Assembly (NCBI RefSeq): GCF_006546985.1
Contig: NZ_VATK01000020.1
Location: 1-64,000, forward strand
Direction: 5' to 3'
Source of the DNA: Bacillus sp. 03113
GTDB taxonomy: Bacteria > Bacillota > Bacilli > Bacillales > Cytobacillaceae
Length of the DNA stretch: 64,000 nt
A model generated the notes under the pieces. The model searched no databases. It was not told the origin of the DNA and saw only the letters and a list, made by a program, of their open reading frames with translations. Shown piece after piece: positions 33,784 to 43,017 of this stretch. Within the stretch, counting starts at the first letter, position 1. Each line of letters starts with the position of its first letter. The translations under genes and the position numbers were made by a program.

Positions 33784-34599
33784 TTATAATCCCCTTTTTC
33801 TACCAATGTAAAGCAAGTGTGACGATATCCCAAGGGTGTAAGGGTCTGATGCTTTCTCTATAAGCAACTTTATTATATTATTTACTTCTTGCTCTCCTTT
33901 ATTTCTCCAGTAATTCCAGTTTTCATTTGTTAATATTGCACCAACATTTGAACCTATTAGTTCTAAGCTTTCGAATCCTTGTGATTCCATAAATGGTTTG
34001 ATTTCTTCAATATTAAAGTAATATGCACCTGTAAAACGTACTTCATCTGCATGGTTAAAACAACCTGATTCGGAAAATTGAAGGATAGTATCTATATTAT
34101 CATTCGGCTTCCAATTTTCAGGGGATGATAGTGATGAAAGAATGTGTCTTATCCTAGACATAAATGCTACAAAAATAATTCCATCTTTTTTTGTCACTCT
34201 ATATAATTCTTTTACTGCCTTAATACGGTCATTTTCTTCCTGCAAATGATACAGAGGACCAAGCATTAATGATGCATCAAACTGCTCATCTTTTAAAATA
34301 TTAAGCTCTCGAGCGTCTAAAACATAAAATCCATTAAACTGTGCTGTTAATTCAAGTTCCTGTGCTTTTTTTTCTGCAATTTCAACCAATTTTGGTGTTA
34401 AATCAGTTAATGTTACTTTATAGCCTTCTTTAGCTAATTCTATTGAATATTTTCCCGGTCCTGCACCATTATCTAATACATGACCCTTTTTTGGAAAATA
34501 TTTTCTTATGAAGGACCAATTTACCTGGAATTCAATCGGTTCTCTATCAAGTCGTCCCCATTCATCAAACTTATTGTAATAATTAACGATGTCACTCAC
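33784..34599 (-). CDS. Class I SAM-dependent methyltransferase
   Basis: The 271-aa protein has motif I VLDNGAGPGKYSIELA near 39-54, an acidic end in TLTDLTP, DASLMLGPLYHL at motif IV, then GIIFVAFMS. Methyltransf_11/25 type. GTG start after CAGGTGAATTT. Stand-alone gene; substrate unknown. Confidence 0.87.
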   Translation of the reverse strand: MSDIVNYYNKFDEWGRLDREPIEFQVNWSFIRKYFPKKGHVLDNGAGPGKYSIELAKEGYKVTLTDLTPKLVEIAEKKAQELELTAQFNGFYVLDARELNILKDEQFDASLMLGPLYHLQEENDRIKAVKELYRVTKKDGIIFVAFMSRIRHILSSLSSPENWKPNDNIDTILQFSESGCFNHADEVRFTGAYYFNIEEIKPFMESQGFESLELIGSNVGAILTNENWNYWRNKGEQEVNNIIKLLIEKASDPYTLGISSHLLYIGRKRGL

Positions 34600-34699
34600 A
34601 AATTCACCTGCATCCTTTTCATTTTTCTAATAGTTCTGCAAAAAGAATATAATTCCTTCTTTAACTACAGTTAGCACGAATCGAATTGGAGTGAGTGAT

Positions 34700-34751
34700 A
34701 AAAATGCGCTACCCTTTCTATAAGTGATAGAGAAAGAATAACGCATTTTTT
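34700..34751. terminator. Bidirectional terminator
   Basis: AAAAATGCG...CGCATTTTTT with inner CCTTTCTAT...ATAGAGAAAG stem. It lies between the lipoprotein and methyltransferase genes. Confidence 0.75.
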
Positions 34752-34920
34752 CGTTTTGGGGTATTTAATTACTTTACCTTGATAGCGATGGGGTGGGCCC
34801 CTTAAAAGATGTTAAGTAATGAGCCACACCTTGTTTGTGAATACCATATGGACCTATATTAAAATAACCCTCCTGCAATTAGAGGTTAATTCAAGTGTTT
34901 TCAATCCTTGGCCTTTTTAG

Positions 34921-35589
34921 TTAGAAATCAACTTTGATACTCTTAGCTTTTTCAATGATTTTTTGGTCTTTATCGACGGCATCACTTGTTAATAATTCAA
35001 CTGATTTTATTTCTTTCGTATCTTCGAGAATAAATCCCATATTTCCCTTCTTCACATCATTATCTTCTATCTCTCCACCTAGTTCTTCAAGATAAATATC
35101 ATCTTCCCATGTTTTATGCTCCGCGCTGTTCATGTTAAGAGCCGCAACAGGAGTAAATTTAATGGTGTCACTTGATGTATTTTTCGCTTCTACGCTAACT
35201 TTTACAAAATCAAATTCTTCATCATGGGTATAAGAGTGAAAAAAGTCAATCATGCTGTAGGCTGGGACAAAATGCATTACTTTTACATCTTTGATGAGTA
35301 ATTCAACAGGACCTACTTGAACCGTTTGATTTACATTTTTATAAGCTTTTAAAGTAAGTTCGCCTTTTGCATCGGTTACTGTTTCCCCTACTTTCACAAG
35401 GTTAAGGTCATCTGTCACTTGCGGGTTTGGGACATAAACATCTTCTTTAATATTTTTATCCGTTTTTTTCACCTGCTCTTTTTGTTCTGTATTCTGATCT
35501 TTATTGTCCTTTTCTTGATTTTCAGTATTGCCTGTTGAACAGCCGGCTAGAATCACCGATAGTACAATAACAAATAATAATTTCTTCAA
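34921..35589 (-). CDS. Lipoprotein with DUF5067/DUF4352-like domain
   Basis: The 222-aa protein has a lipoprotein signal: KKLLFVIVLSVI then LAGC at about 14-17 giving Cys17. A charged, Q/K-rich linker follows, then an immunoglobulin-like domain. It should sit on the outer face of the membrane. It has its own terminators, so co-regulation with the phosphatase upstream is not shown. Confidence 0.8.
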   Translation of the reverse strand: MKKLLFVIVLSVILAGCSTGNTENQEKDNKDQNTEQKEQVKKTDKNIKEDVYVPNPQVTDDLNLVKVGETVTDAKGELTLKAYKNVNQTVQVGPVELLIKDVKVMHFVPAYSMIDFFHSYTHDEEFDFVKVSVEAKNTSSDTIKFTPVAALNMNSAEHKTWEDDIYLEELGGEIEDNDVKKGNMGFILEDTKEIKSVELLTSDAVDKDQKIIEKAKSIKVDF

Positions 35590-35615
35590 AGAAAGTCCCC
35601 CATTAATTTAATGAA

Positions 35616-35653
35616 AGCACCCGTTGCTTTTGGGGAGCAACGGGCCTTTTAAT
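35616..35653 (-). terminator. Terminator of the alkaline phosphatase gene
   Basis: GCACCCGTTGCT and AGCAACGGGC pair, flanked by T-rich DNA, directly after the phosphatase stop on the minus strand. Confidence 0.8.
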
Positions 35654-35680
35654 TAGTATTTAATTTATTTAACTAATTAT

Positions 35681-37057
35681 TTATTTTCCATTTTTTAAAA
35701 TATCAAAAATGATTTTTGCGTGGTCTGTGTTATCAACTTGTCCGGCAAAACGCTCTTTATATGGTCCAAATGCATAAACCGGTACGTCTTCACCAGTATG
35801 ACCACCTGTTGTCCAACCGGTGTGAGAACGCTTGTTGAAGATTGCTTCTATTGCGTTATCGATATCGACAACCTTCTTAGAAGCAGCATCTTTAACCGAT
35901 TGAATTTCTTGTGCTGTTAATGTCAGTACTTTTTGATCAATATTCTCTTTTAATGTTTGCTCAACATCGGCGCCTTTAGAGATTTGTTCAGCCATAAAGT
36001 CAGGCGTGTGTTTAGCAGCCTTGATTGGCTGACCGAACCAGTTATAGATTCCGTCTGCACCGATAGAATATCCTCCCGTAGAATGGTCAGCTGTTGCCAC
36101 TACTAGAGTATGCTTGTCCTTTTTGGCAAATTCAATAGCTGCTTTATAGGCTCTTTCGAAGTCTTCCATTTCACTCATCGCTGAGACGATATCATTGTCA
36201 TGGCCAGCCCAGTCAATTTGACTTCCTTCAATCATTAAGAAGAAGCCGTCTTTGTCTTTGCTTAAGCGTTCAATGGCTGAAGTCGTCATTTCTTGAAGTG
36301 AAGGAATATCTTCATTACGGTCAATCATCTTTGGAAGTCCGCCAGGTGCAAATAAACCTAGAACTTGTTCGTTGCTGTCTTTTAATAGTTGCTCTTTGTT
36401 TGTAACATAGCTAAAACCATCTTTTTTGAATTCTTCAGTAAGGTTTCGATCAGGGCGTACTAAGTTTGATACTCCCCCACCTAGAAGAACGTCAATTTTG
36501 TGTTTTCCATTTACCAATTCGTCGTAGTAGTCATCTGCAATTGCGTTCATGTTTTTACGGTGTTCATCATGGGCACCAAATGATGCTGGAGTAGCATGAG
36601 TGATTTCAGATGTCGCAACGAGTCCAGTCGCTTTGCCAACTTCTTTTGCAGCCTCTAAAACTGTCTTCACTTCTGACTTGTCGTTATCAACAGCGATCGC
36701 TGCGTTGTAAGTTTTTACACCAGCGGACATAGCTGTCGCAGCAGACGCTGAATCGGTTACGTTTTGTGCTGGATCTTCTGGATAGGTCATTTGTTGTCCG
36801 ACAAGGTACTTATCAAATTCGGTTCTCTCAGCAACCGGTGTATTAGAGTCATCTTTCAAATAGCGGTATGCGGATGTATAGGAAACTCCCATACCATCCC
36901 CAATCATAAAAATAACGTTTTTAATTTCTGCATTATTGCTTTTTGAAACCTCAGCATGAACATCCTTATTTGGTAATATTCCGCTTAAGCTACCCAAAGC
37001 AATGGTTGAAAGAACTGCAACGGGAAGAATCTTTTTGGTCAATTTATTTTTAAACAA
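35681..37057 (-). CDS. phoA: Alkaline phosphatase, secreted
   Basis: The 458-aa protein has a signal peptide (about 1-35, KKILPVAVLSTIALGSLSG) and the alkaline phosphatase core: Asp54 in MIGDGMG, catalytic Ser103 in VTDSASAATAM, HATPASFGAHDEH, GSQIDWAGHDND and ATADHSTGG. Closely similar in order to Bacillus subtilis PhoA. Exported, Zn/Mg-dependent phosphomonoesterase for phosphate scavenging. A four-repeat Pho box upstream supports PhoP control under phosphate limitation. Orthology to PhoA rather than PhoB is not certain. Confidence 0.92.
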   Translation of the reverse strand: MFKNKLTKKILPVAVLSTIALGSLSGILPNKDVHAEVSKSNNAEIKNVIFMIGDGMGVSYTSAYRYLKDDSNTPVAERTEFDKYLVGQQMTYPEDPAQNVTDSASAATAMSAGVKTYNAAIAVDNDKSEVKTVLEAAKEVGKATGLVATSEITHATPASFGAHDEHRKNMNAIADDYYDELVNGKHKIDVLLGGGVSNLVRPDRNLTEEFKKDGFSYVTNKEQLLKDSNEQVLGLFAPGGLPKMIDRNEDIPSLQEMTTSAIERLSKDKDGFFLMIEGSQIDWAGHDNDIVSAMSEMEDFERAYKAAIEFAKKDKHTLVVATADHSTGGYSIGADGIYNWFGQPIKAAKHTPDFMAEQISKGADVEQTLKENIDQKVLTLTAQEIQSVKDAASKKVVDIDNAIEAIFNKRSHTGWTTGGHTGEDVPVYAFGPYKERFAGQVDNTDHAKIIFDILKNGK

Positions 37058-37125
37058 TTTTTAAACCTCCAATAAAAGAAATAAGTACTCGCTTGTACAA
37101 ATATACAGCGAAGTTATTAAATTCT

Positions 37126-37164
37126 ATTTAATAGAGTGTAAATGTTATGTTAACCGAACGTAAA
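37126..37164 (-). promoter_or_regulatory. Pho box: four direct repeats, 11-bp spacing
   Basis: Minus strand TTTACG (37164-37159), TTAACA (37153-37148), TTTACA (37142-37137) and TTAAAT (37131-37126), each exactly 11 bp from the next; PhoP boxes are TT(A/C/T)A(A/C/T)A at this period. TATATT (37105-37100) is a suitable -10, 20 bp further on. Confidence 0.85.
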
Positions 37165-37189
37165 TAATTAACGCCAAATTCCACCATAT

Positions 37190-37357
37190 CTAAATCCTTA
37201 TATTAAATAAACGAACTGCTATATATGTAGAAAATAAAAATACAAAAGCCCCGACTAATGGTTCGCATATCACAACGCCTATATCAGAATTTATCGCCAA
37301 GTTGATGAACATGCCTAGTACACCTAAAAAAGGAGTTGCTATAACAACCCCTCTTCT
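37190..37357 (-). pseudogene. Remnant of a membrane protein (C-terminal fragment)
   Basis: A 55-codon minus-strand frame with no start reads as two hydrophobic segments, GVVIATPFLGVLGMFINLAI and VVICEPLVGAFVFLFSTYIA, ending at TAG 37190. It has a stop just before it. It looks like the worn end of an integral membrane protein. Confidence 0.35.
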
Positions 37358-37399
37358 TTAAGGTAAACTGCTCTTTAATTACGTACCTTTATTCCCCTA

Positions 37400-38293
37400 C
37401 TAAATACCCACTTCAAAATCTTTAACATAAACTGCATTTCCAGTAATCTCTATATCATAAGTGTCATTATTTTTATAAACTTGTACCATAACCCGACCAT
37501 CTTTTCCAATTTCGTGACCTTGCTCTACGATAAGATTTATAGATTTCTCAAACTGATTGTTCATGTATTTAGCATAGTATGCCCCCATTACCCCTGATGC
37601 CGTTCCAGTCACTGGATCCTCTATTGTTCCAGAATAGGGTGAAGAAAAGTGCCGAGCATGCATATGAGCATTGGAATCATAGGTTTCTAGACAAAAAGGA
37701 TGGATAGATGCATTCGGCATTTCTTTTAAAATTTGGGGGAATAATTTATTATTTGGTTTCATTTTTGTAAAAGCATCTAGTTTTTTAATTGGAATTAATA
37801 GCGTCCAAGTACCTGTACTTCCGTATAAAATCGGTAAATCAGCATCTAGATCCTCTATCGTTAATCCAATCGATTTTGCTAAGTCTTCCTTTGAACCTGC
37901 GAATTCTTCAAACCGTGGTGAAGCTTGCTTCATCGTTATAAATACTTCATTCTCAGAATTTGAAGAAATCTTAATCGGTAAAATTCCTGCTTTCGTTTCA
38001 ATCTTAAGTTCCGTTTTATCGCCTAATAATCCTTTTGTTTTTAACGCATAAATCGTTGCCATTGTCGCATGTCCACATAGGTTCATTTCATGACCTGGTG
38101 TAAAATAACGAATTCTAAGGTTAGCAACGTCGGATGTAACTGGAAAAGCAGTCTCATTGAAGCCTACTTTTAAAGCAATTTCCTGCATTTCCATTTCTGT
38201 TAAATCATCGCCATTGAAAACGACCCCTGCTGGATTCCCTTTATTAGCTATGCTACTAAATGCATCATATTGATAAACTTTTACCGATTTCAC
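37400..38293 (-). CDS. PhzF family isomerase/epimerase
   Basis: 297 aa from GTG 38293 (GGGGGATC site; the conserved opening [11 protein letters not shown] begins here, and the 34-codon upstream extension to 38395 is unsupported). It has two similar halves with GNPAGVVF near 18-25, ETAFPV and [12 protein letters not shown], as in diaminopimelate-epimerase-like PhzF proteins. Catalytic Glu is in NETAFP. The family isomerises small metabolites; phenazine biosynthesis need not be implied here. The next minus-strand gene upstream is phoA on the other side of a gap. Confidence 0.88.
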   Translation of the reverse strand: MKSVKVYQYDAFSSIANKGNPAGVVFNGDDLTEMEMQEIALKVGFNETAFPVTSDVANLRIRYFTPGHEMNLCGHATMATIYALKTKGLLGDKTELKIETKAGILPIKISSNSENEVFITMKQASPRFEEFAGSKEDLAKSIGLTIEDLDADLPILYGSTGTWTLLIPIKKLDAFTKMKPNNKLFPQILKEMPNASIHPFCLETYDSNAHMHARHFSSPYSGTIEDPVTGTASGVMGAYYAKYMNNQFEKSINLIVEQGHEIGKDGRVMVQVYKNNDTYDIEITGNAVYVKDFEVGI

Positions 38294-38608
38294 TTTTTGA
38301 TCCCCCTTAAATCCATTCATTCCCATACTATTGTACAACCGTTTAGTCAATTTGGGGAAGACACGAAATCCCTTATTGTCATTTAACCTCTTCACATAAC
38401 AATATATAAACTAAACAATTCTTACCATCCTTATTTACGGCATTAAAGAAAAAAATGTTTAAATTGTTTCTAGCCTTGCTTCCCTTTTAGAGAATTACAT
38501 TCTAATTTTGTTGATTCACCGGACAAGTTATTTATTGAAGGAAAATAGCTTGCAGCACAGAAATTCTAATATGGGGATTTACAACTTTTTAAAGGAGTGA
38601 TTTTGAAT

Positions 38609-39031
38609 ATGTACGAGCTTAAAACAAAAGAAAATGATCGTAGTGTGATTGAATTTATTGAAAATGTCGAAAATCCTAAAAAACGTGAAGATGCATATAA
38701 ATTATTGGATATTTTTACAGAAACAACAGATTATCCAGCGAAGATGTGGGGACCAAGTATTATTGGCTTTGGTTCATATCATTATAAATATCAATCTGGT
38801 CACGAAGGTGATGCACCGCTTGTTGGCTTTTCCCCTCGCAAAGCAAAAATCAGTTTGTATTTTGCGACAGGAGACACAGCACGAGAGGAATTGTTAAAGA
38901 GCTTTGGAAAACATACGATAGGAAAAGCCTGTGTGTATATTAATAAGGTTGCAGATATTGATGTCGATGTATTAAAAGAGCTAATTAATCAGTCTATAAA
39001 TTTTCTACAGGAAATGTACCCAAATAAATAA
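38609..39031 (+). CDS. DUF1801 domain protein
   Basis: About 140 aa from ATG 38609. Conserved features: MYELKTKENDRSVIEFI, DAYKLLDIF, PAKMWGPSIIGFGSY, VGFSPRKAKISLYF. GTG 38597 and TTG 38603 are in frame; AAAGGAG at 38591 fits TTG or ATG. Fold is SUFE-like/YdhG; function unknown. Hairpin terminator follows. Confidence 0.82.
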   Translation: MYELKTKENDRSVIEFIENVENPKKREDAYKLLDIFTETTDYPAKMWGPSIIGFGSYHYKYQSGHEGDAPLVGFSPRKAKISLYFATGDTAREELLKSFGKHTIGKACVYINKVADIDVDVLKELINQSINFLQEMYPNK

Positions 39032-39040
39032 AATCGAATC

Positions 39041-39077
39041 GGCAGTCTGGAGCATGAAATTAAAGCCCTAGACTGCC
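39041..39077. terminator. Hairpin family 2 (GGCAG...CTGCC)
   Basis: GGCAGTCTGGAGC-atgaaattaaa-GCCCTAGACTGCC. The same 37-nt layout recurs at 58171. Lies 10 nt after the DUF1801 stop. Confidence 0.6.
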
Positions 39078-39166
39078 ATTACTATTTCTATACAATCGGT
39101 TTAATTGAATGTTCTTGAATTACTCATCTGATTGTACAAATTGGAGAAACATTGGCGCTAAATAAA

Positions 39167-39808
39167 CTAATACTCAACAGAGTTAGATTTTCTCATTCTA
39201 CCATTTGTGTTGCCAAGCATTCTTACTAATATGCATATTGAACCGATAGCTATTGTAATACCCAAGCTATAAGCAGCAACCATACCATAGCCTCCATCTC
39301 TTGGATCGAGGAAAGGATATGGATACCAATCAACAAACGGTCCGCGTACTAAACTGTACACAACATATACGAGCGGGAATAGAAGCCAGCTTAAAGTATT
39401 TATCCAAGTAATACGCTTTATCGGTGGGTTTATTACCCAATCTAAAAGAGCTCCTATTGGCATGATATAATGCAGGACAACATTAACCCACGGAATGGGA
39501 GTTTGCAGTGATTCCTCTAGACCCCTAAGCAGTAGAAAATAAATAAAACCAGTTGTAACAATATAGACCGTCGCTGCTCCGCGAAGAATCCCTAGTTGCT
39601 CGAATCGACCGTATTTAGCAGTCGAGAAGCAGCTTAAGGCGAGGATGGTCGCAGCCAGGATGTTGCTTTCAATCGTAAAATAGCTAAAAAAGTTAACAGG
39701 GTTAAAAGGCTTTGTTTGCGATCGCATGATAAATTGCGTAATGACTGCACTGAATGTCAACGTACTTAAGAAAAGCCTATAACCAACAATGACGCTACGT
39801 TTTTCCAT
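39167..39808 (-). CDS. Pr6Pr family membrane protein
   Basis: The 213-aa protein has about six TM helices and the FAR-17a/AIG1-like pattern: FFSYFTIESNILAA, VLHYIMPIGALLDW, PLVYVVYSLVRGPFVDWYPYPFLDP. Six-helix membrane proteins of this family include serine-hydrolase-like enzymes of lipid esters in eukaryotes; bacterial function is unknown. Monocistronic. Confidence 0.8.
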   Translation of the reverse strand: MEKRSVIVGYRLFLSTLTFSAVITQFIMRSQTKPFNPVNFFSYFTIESNILAATILALSCFSTAKYGRFEQLGILRGAATVYIVTTGFIYFLLLRGLEESLQTPIPWVNVVLHYIMPIGALLDWVINPPIKRITWINTLSWLLFPLVYVVYSLVRGPFVDWYPYPFLDPRDGGYGMVAAYSLGITIAIGSICILVRMLGNTNGRMRKSNSVEY

Positions 39809-39935
39809 AAGCTCTCTCCCTTCTTACTCATAATATTGATAATCCTTTTTAGGATGAAAGAATTGAACCTAATTCTATTTATTAGACACTGCTACTTATG
39901 CCCTAAAAGAAATGGATAACGATAAAATATAATTT

Positions 39936-40553
39936 TCAAATTGTTACCTTATGTAAAGGAAAGTTAATATCATACTCCATAATCTTTGCTGTTCTTTGAG
40001 CAATCTCTATCCCTAACAATCTGGTGATAATATGAAAAGACATATTAATTCCGGCAGAAATTCCTCCTGATGTAACAATATTGCCCTCATCGACGAATTT
40101 AATATTTTCTTTGACATCAACATAAGGAAACTCATTTCTAAATCTTTCTATGCTTGCCCAGTGAGTTGTAGCCTTTTTCCCTTCTAATAATCCAGCTTTT
40201 GCTAACAGTAATGCACCTGTACAAACGGACGTCATGATTTTGACTTGTTTCATTTGTTCTTTTATCCAATTTATAAGGATATCGTTATGAATCTCATATT
40301 CTCTCGCTCCAAGACCACCCGGAACAACTAGAATATCTACTTTAGGAAAATCATCAATACTATAATCCGGTTGAACCTTTAGTCCATTTCTGGCTGTTAT
40401 CATTATGCCTTTTTGTGAAACCGTACATACATCAAAAGGTTTATGGCCATTTTTTTCAGTCGTAACAGAAAAAACTTCAAATGGCCCTGCAAAATCTAGT
40501 AACTCTACTTCATCAAACAATAAAATTCCGACTTTCCAATTGTTTTCTTCCAT
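39936..40553 (-). CDS. DJ-1/PfpI family protein
   Basis: The 205-aa protein has the class I glutamine-amidotransferase-like fold: VGILLFDEVELLDFAGPFEVF near 8-28, VPGGLGARE near 77-85 and the nucleophile elbow MTSVCTGALLL with Cys111, followed by THWAS. Such proteins include isonitrile hydratases and AraC-regulator-type sensors; the His in ATTHW is typical. Stand-alone. Confidence 0.87.
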   Translation of the reverse strand: MEENNWKVGILLFDEVELLDFAGPFEVFSVTTEKNGHKPFDVCTVSQKGIMITARNGLKVQPDYSIDDFPKVDILVVPGGLGAREYEIHNDILINWIKEQMKQVKIMTSVCTGALLLAKAGLLEGKKATTHWASIERFRNEFPYVDVKENIKFVDEGNIVTSGGISAGINMSFHIITRLLGIEIAQRTAKIMEYDINFPLHKVTI

Positions 40554-40631
40554 GTTTTTTCACGACCTTCTTTATAGTATCTTAAATAGGCAAAACTTCA
40601 TTTTCATAGAAGCTTTTATATTAAATTATAT

Positions 40632-40769
40632 ATACTAAATATTTACAAGTAAATCATCCTTTTTAGCTTTCCCCTCTTTCTAAAATAGATTAAAAAGTTA
40701 ATCTACTTTTACTAAAAAATTCATCCTAGCTTCGCAATAAATCAAGCTTTCTCCCTACTTCTTCTCTTT
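40632..40769. repeat. Imperfect direct repeat, copy A
   Basis: Starts ATACTAAATATTTACAAGTA and matches 42580 onward almost base for base over the first 60 nt, with scattered differences after that; its continuation GGATTTTATTTTCTGTC is displaced to 40992-41030 by inserted DNA. Confidence 0.75.
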
Positions 40770-40926
40770 GAAGGAAACCAACCTAGAAAATTGAATTTAA
40801 TACTCTTCAAGAGTTAAGCTTATTTATGGGTTTAAAAGAAAAATAACGAAAGCTCATCTTCGACCTGATGAACCACAAAGATTTTACGATGCACTTACAA
40901 CAAAATTAAACGAAGTATGTGTCTAG
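40770..40926 (+). pseudogene. Degraded duplicate of the 3' end of the 22572-23642 membrane gene
   Basis: From about 40783 on it matches 23504-23640 nearly base for base: AATTGAATTTAATACT..., GTTAAGCTTAT, AAAATAACGAA, CATCTTCGACC, AGATTTTACGATGC. One base is deleted near 40808 (CTTCAAGAG against CCTCAAGAAG), so the frame is broken. It ends with TAG after CGAAGTATGTGTC, unlike the parent GAAATGAATAA. Confidence 0.85.
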
Positions 40927-41129
40927 AATTGTTAGCCATGTTTTAATCTGGATAGTTTCATCACTCCTATGTCCTTCACTATAATAATGAGGGATTTTAT
41001 TTTCTGTCTAGCCAAATTTTCTTTTTGAAACCGATTATTAAGCTATTCTTCCCGCCTCCAAGCCATGGAATTTCGCTTTTGTACAAAGCAGCAATGGGGC
41101 ACAGCAAGGAATTGTCTGGTGTCTACCTT

Positions 41130-41238
41130 GTGAAAAGACCAAGTAACAGAATTAAAGTTTTCCGGGAATGGTAGAAAGGTTCTGGAGAAAGTGAACTCCA
41201 TCTATAAGCGGGAGTTTGCGGCAGAAGTCAAAGCCTAA
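41130..41238 (+). pseudogene. Decayed coding fragment
   Basis: A frame reads VTELKFSGNGRKVLEKVNSI then YKREFAAEVKA before TAA 41236-41238. It has no start or ribosome binding site, and upstream frames contain stops. It looks like a worn 3' end of an unidentified gene. Confidence 0.35.
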
Positions 41239-41587
41239 AAAAATTTCTTAAGAAAAAAGGCTGGAGATTGTCTAAATTATTAATACAAACACTGAACTCA
41301 TCTTACTACTTATCCCTTTAGCTTAATGGCGTTGTGAGTCTACACTTTTATTTTTCAAATCTATTACTTCATTTTTTTTTAACTAAGGTTATTGAGTCTT
41401 AGAAATAATAGGATATACAGGTTGCCTAATACCTATAATATTATCCTTTCTATCTCGATTTGCATCTTCTTCAAATAGTTATTGAAGCGTTTATTTGAGA
41501 TCATAATCGATATTTAATTGAGTTTATTGTCATACTAAGTTCGGAATTAATGAACAATAAAAAGAAATCTTAAACAACAAATTTCAA

Positions 41588-41618
41588 ACAGCACCCTATT
41601 ATGTGGGTGCTGTTTTGC
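41588..41618. terminator. Terminator of the LysE gene side
   Basis: CAGCACCC-tattatgt-GGGTGCTG followed by TTTTG on the plus strand and TTTGAAA on the minus strand. Confidence 0.7.
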
Positions 41619-41791
41619 TCGTTTTAAAATTAAACATCTTTATTGTAAATACTCAAAATGAATGGAAAATAATAGTAGAATAGATTTATAATATTCATTA
41701 CTATTAAATTATCAAGAAGGAATGATTTAATCATACTTGGCATATCTATTTTTCGATTACCTTTATTCCAGTTGAGAAGCATGGAAAGTTT

Positions 41792-42400
41792 CTAGCGAGT
41801 TACTATCAAGATCGCGGCACCAATCATCATCGCTCCTGCAACGCGATCAATTTTCCCCTTGGAATTAGGCGAAGAGAACACTTTTCTTGCGACCTCTGCT
41901 ATTATGCCATAGCCGACCACAATGATGGTCATCACACCAATAATAATGGAACACAATATGACGAAGCTGTTCAATGTTACACCTGAGACATCAACCACAC
42001 CTGGAAGAAGCGCCATGTAGAAAACGATTGCAATTGGATTGGAAAGAGTCATTGCGAGGCCCAGGCCGATTTCAACCGCGAAATTGACAGGTTTTGTTTC
42101 CTCGTTTACTGCAAACACACGCCCGGCGTTTCTCCATTTCTTGATCCCCAGCCAGACAAGATATGCGACACCACAAAATTTCAACGCCACGAACGTGGGG
42201 CCAAGTATTTCCACAAGGGCTGTGAGGCCAAGAATCGCAGCAGTAAGCATAAGCAATTTACCAAGAATGATCCCGACGGCGAGAGGCAAACTGGCAAACG
42301 ATCCGCCAGAAAGAGCTCTAGACAGAAGTCCTACTATTTCTGGGCCGGGTGTAGCCGCAGATGCAGCAAAAGCCAAAATAAAAATTGTGTATTCTGTCAC
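41792..42400 (-). CDS. LysE family amino-acid exporter
   Basis: The 202-aa protein has about six TM helices and the LysE signature AAATPGPEIVGLLSRAL near 15-31. The family exports amino acids such as lysine, arginine or homoserine lactones. Codon use is rich in GCG, CTG and GGC and the gene is visibly higher in G+C than its neighbours. It lies in a gene-poor patch between two imperfect direct repeats, so it may have been acquired. GGAGGATC precedes ATG. Confidence 0.87.
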   Translation of the reverse strand: MTEYTIFILAFAASAATPGPEIVGLLSRALSGGSFASLPLAVGIILGKLLMLTAAILGLTALVEILGPTFVALKFCGVAYLVWLGIKKWRNAGRVFAVNEETKPVNFAVEIGLGLAMTLSNPIAIVFYMALLPGVVDVSGVTLNSFVILCSIIIGVMTIIVVGYGIIAEVARKVFSSPNSKGKIDRVAGAMMIGAAILIVTR

Positions 42401-43017
42401 GTTAAGATCCTCCTGATTATGAGTACTTTCTTAAAAATCCCTTCCGACTTCAGATCACAACTAATTATCATTGCTGATACCAGTTATTATGTATCATACA
42501 AGGTAGGGGACAGAACAGATGAGTCACGACAGAACAGATTAATTAAGCTTAGTATTATTGTTTTCTAAATAAGGATTTAATACTAAATATTTACAAGTAA
42601 ATCATCCTTTTTACCTTTCTCCTCTTTTTAAGATATTAAAAAGTTTATTCCGCTTTTCCTACACTTTTGCTAAATTTTATCCCAGCTTTGTAATAAATTA
42701 AGCTTTCTTCCCTACCTCTTCTCCTTTCTCGCGATTTTATTTTCTGTCCAGCCAAATTTTCTTTTTGCCATGATAAATCTCTGAAAACAAGAGCTCGAAA
42801 CAGGAAAAAACTGTCATTATGATTAACTCATAACAACAGCTTTAATAAAGAACTTTGTTTCTAAGTAAAAATCATTGATTTTTCAAATACTAAAGGCGCC
42901 TCTTTGTTGGTATTCAATTAAAAGGAAAGCTAAACAAAAAAGATGATAACAAGGTGCTTCTATCTTTCTATTTGAAAAAAAATTCGGACCAAACTTCTCA
43001 TCATCACCATACATAAA
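42401..43017. other. Gene-free spacer containing repeat copy B
   Basis: No gene visible. The rest is A+T-rich. Confidence 0.5.
42580..42766. repeat. Imperfect direct repeat, copy B
   Basis: Copy of 40632-40769, continuing without a break into GATTTTATTTTCTGTCCAGCCAAATTTTCTTTT, which in copy A is 220 nt further on. LysE lies between the copies. Confidence 0.75.

Larger units (their letters stand above)
40554..41791. other. Gene-poor patch with gene remnants
   Basis: 1.24 kb without an intact gene. It holds direct-repeat copy A (40632-40769), a duplicate of the 3' end of the 22572 gene (40770-40926), a decayed frame (41130-41238), and a terminator (41588-41618). The rest is A+T-rich and uninterpreted. 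Confidence 0.6.
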
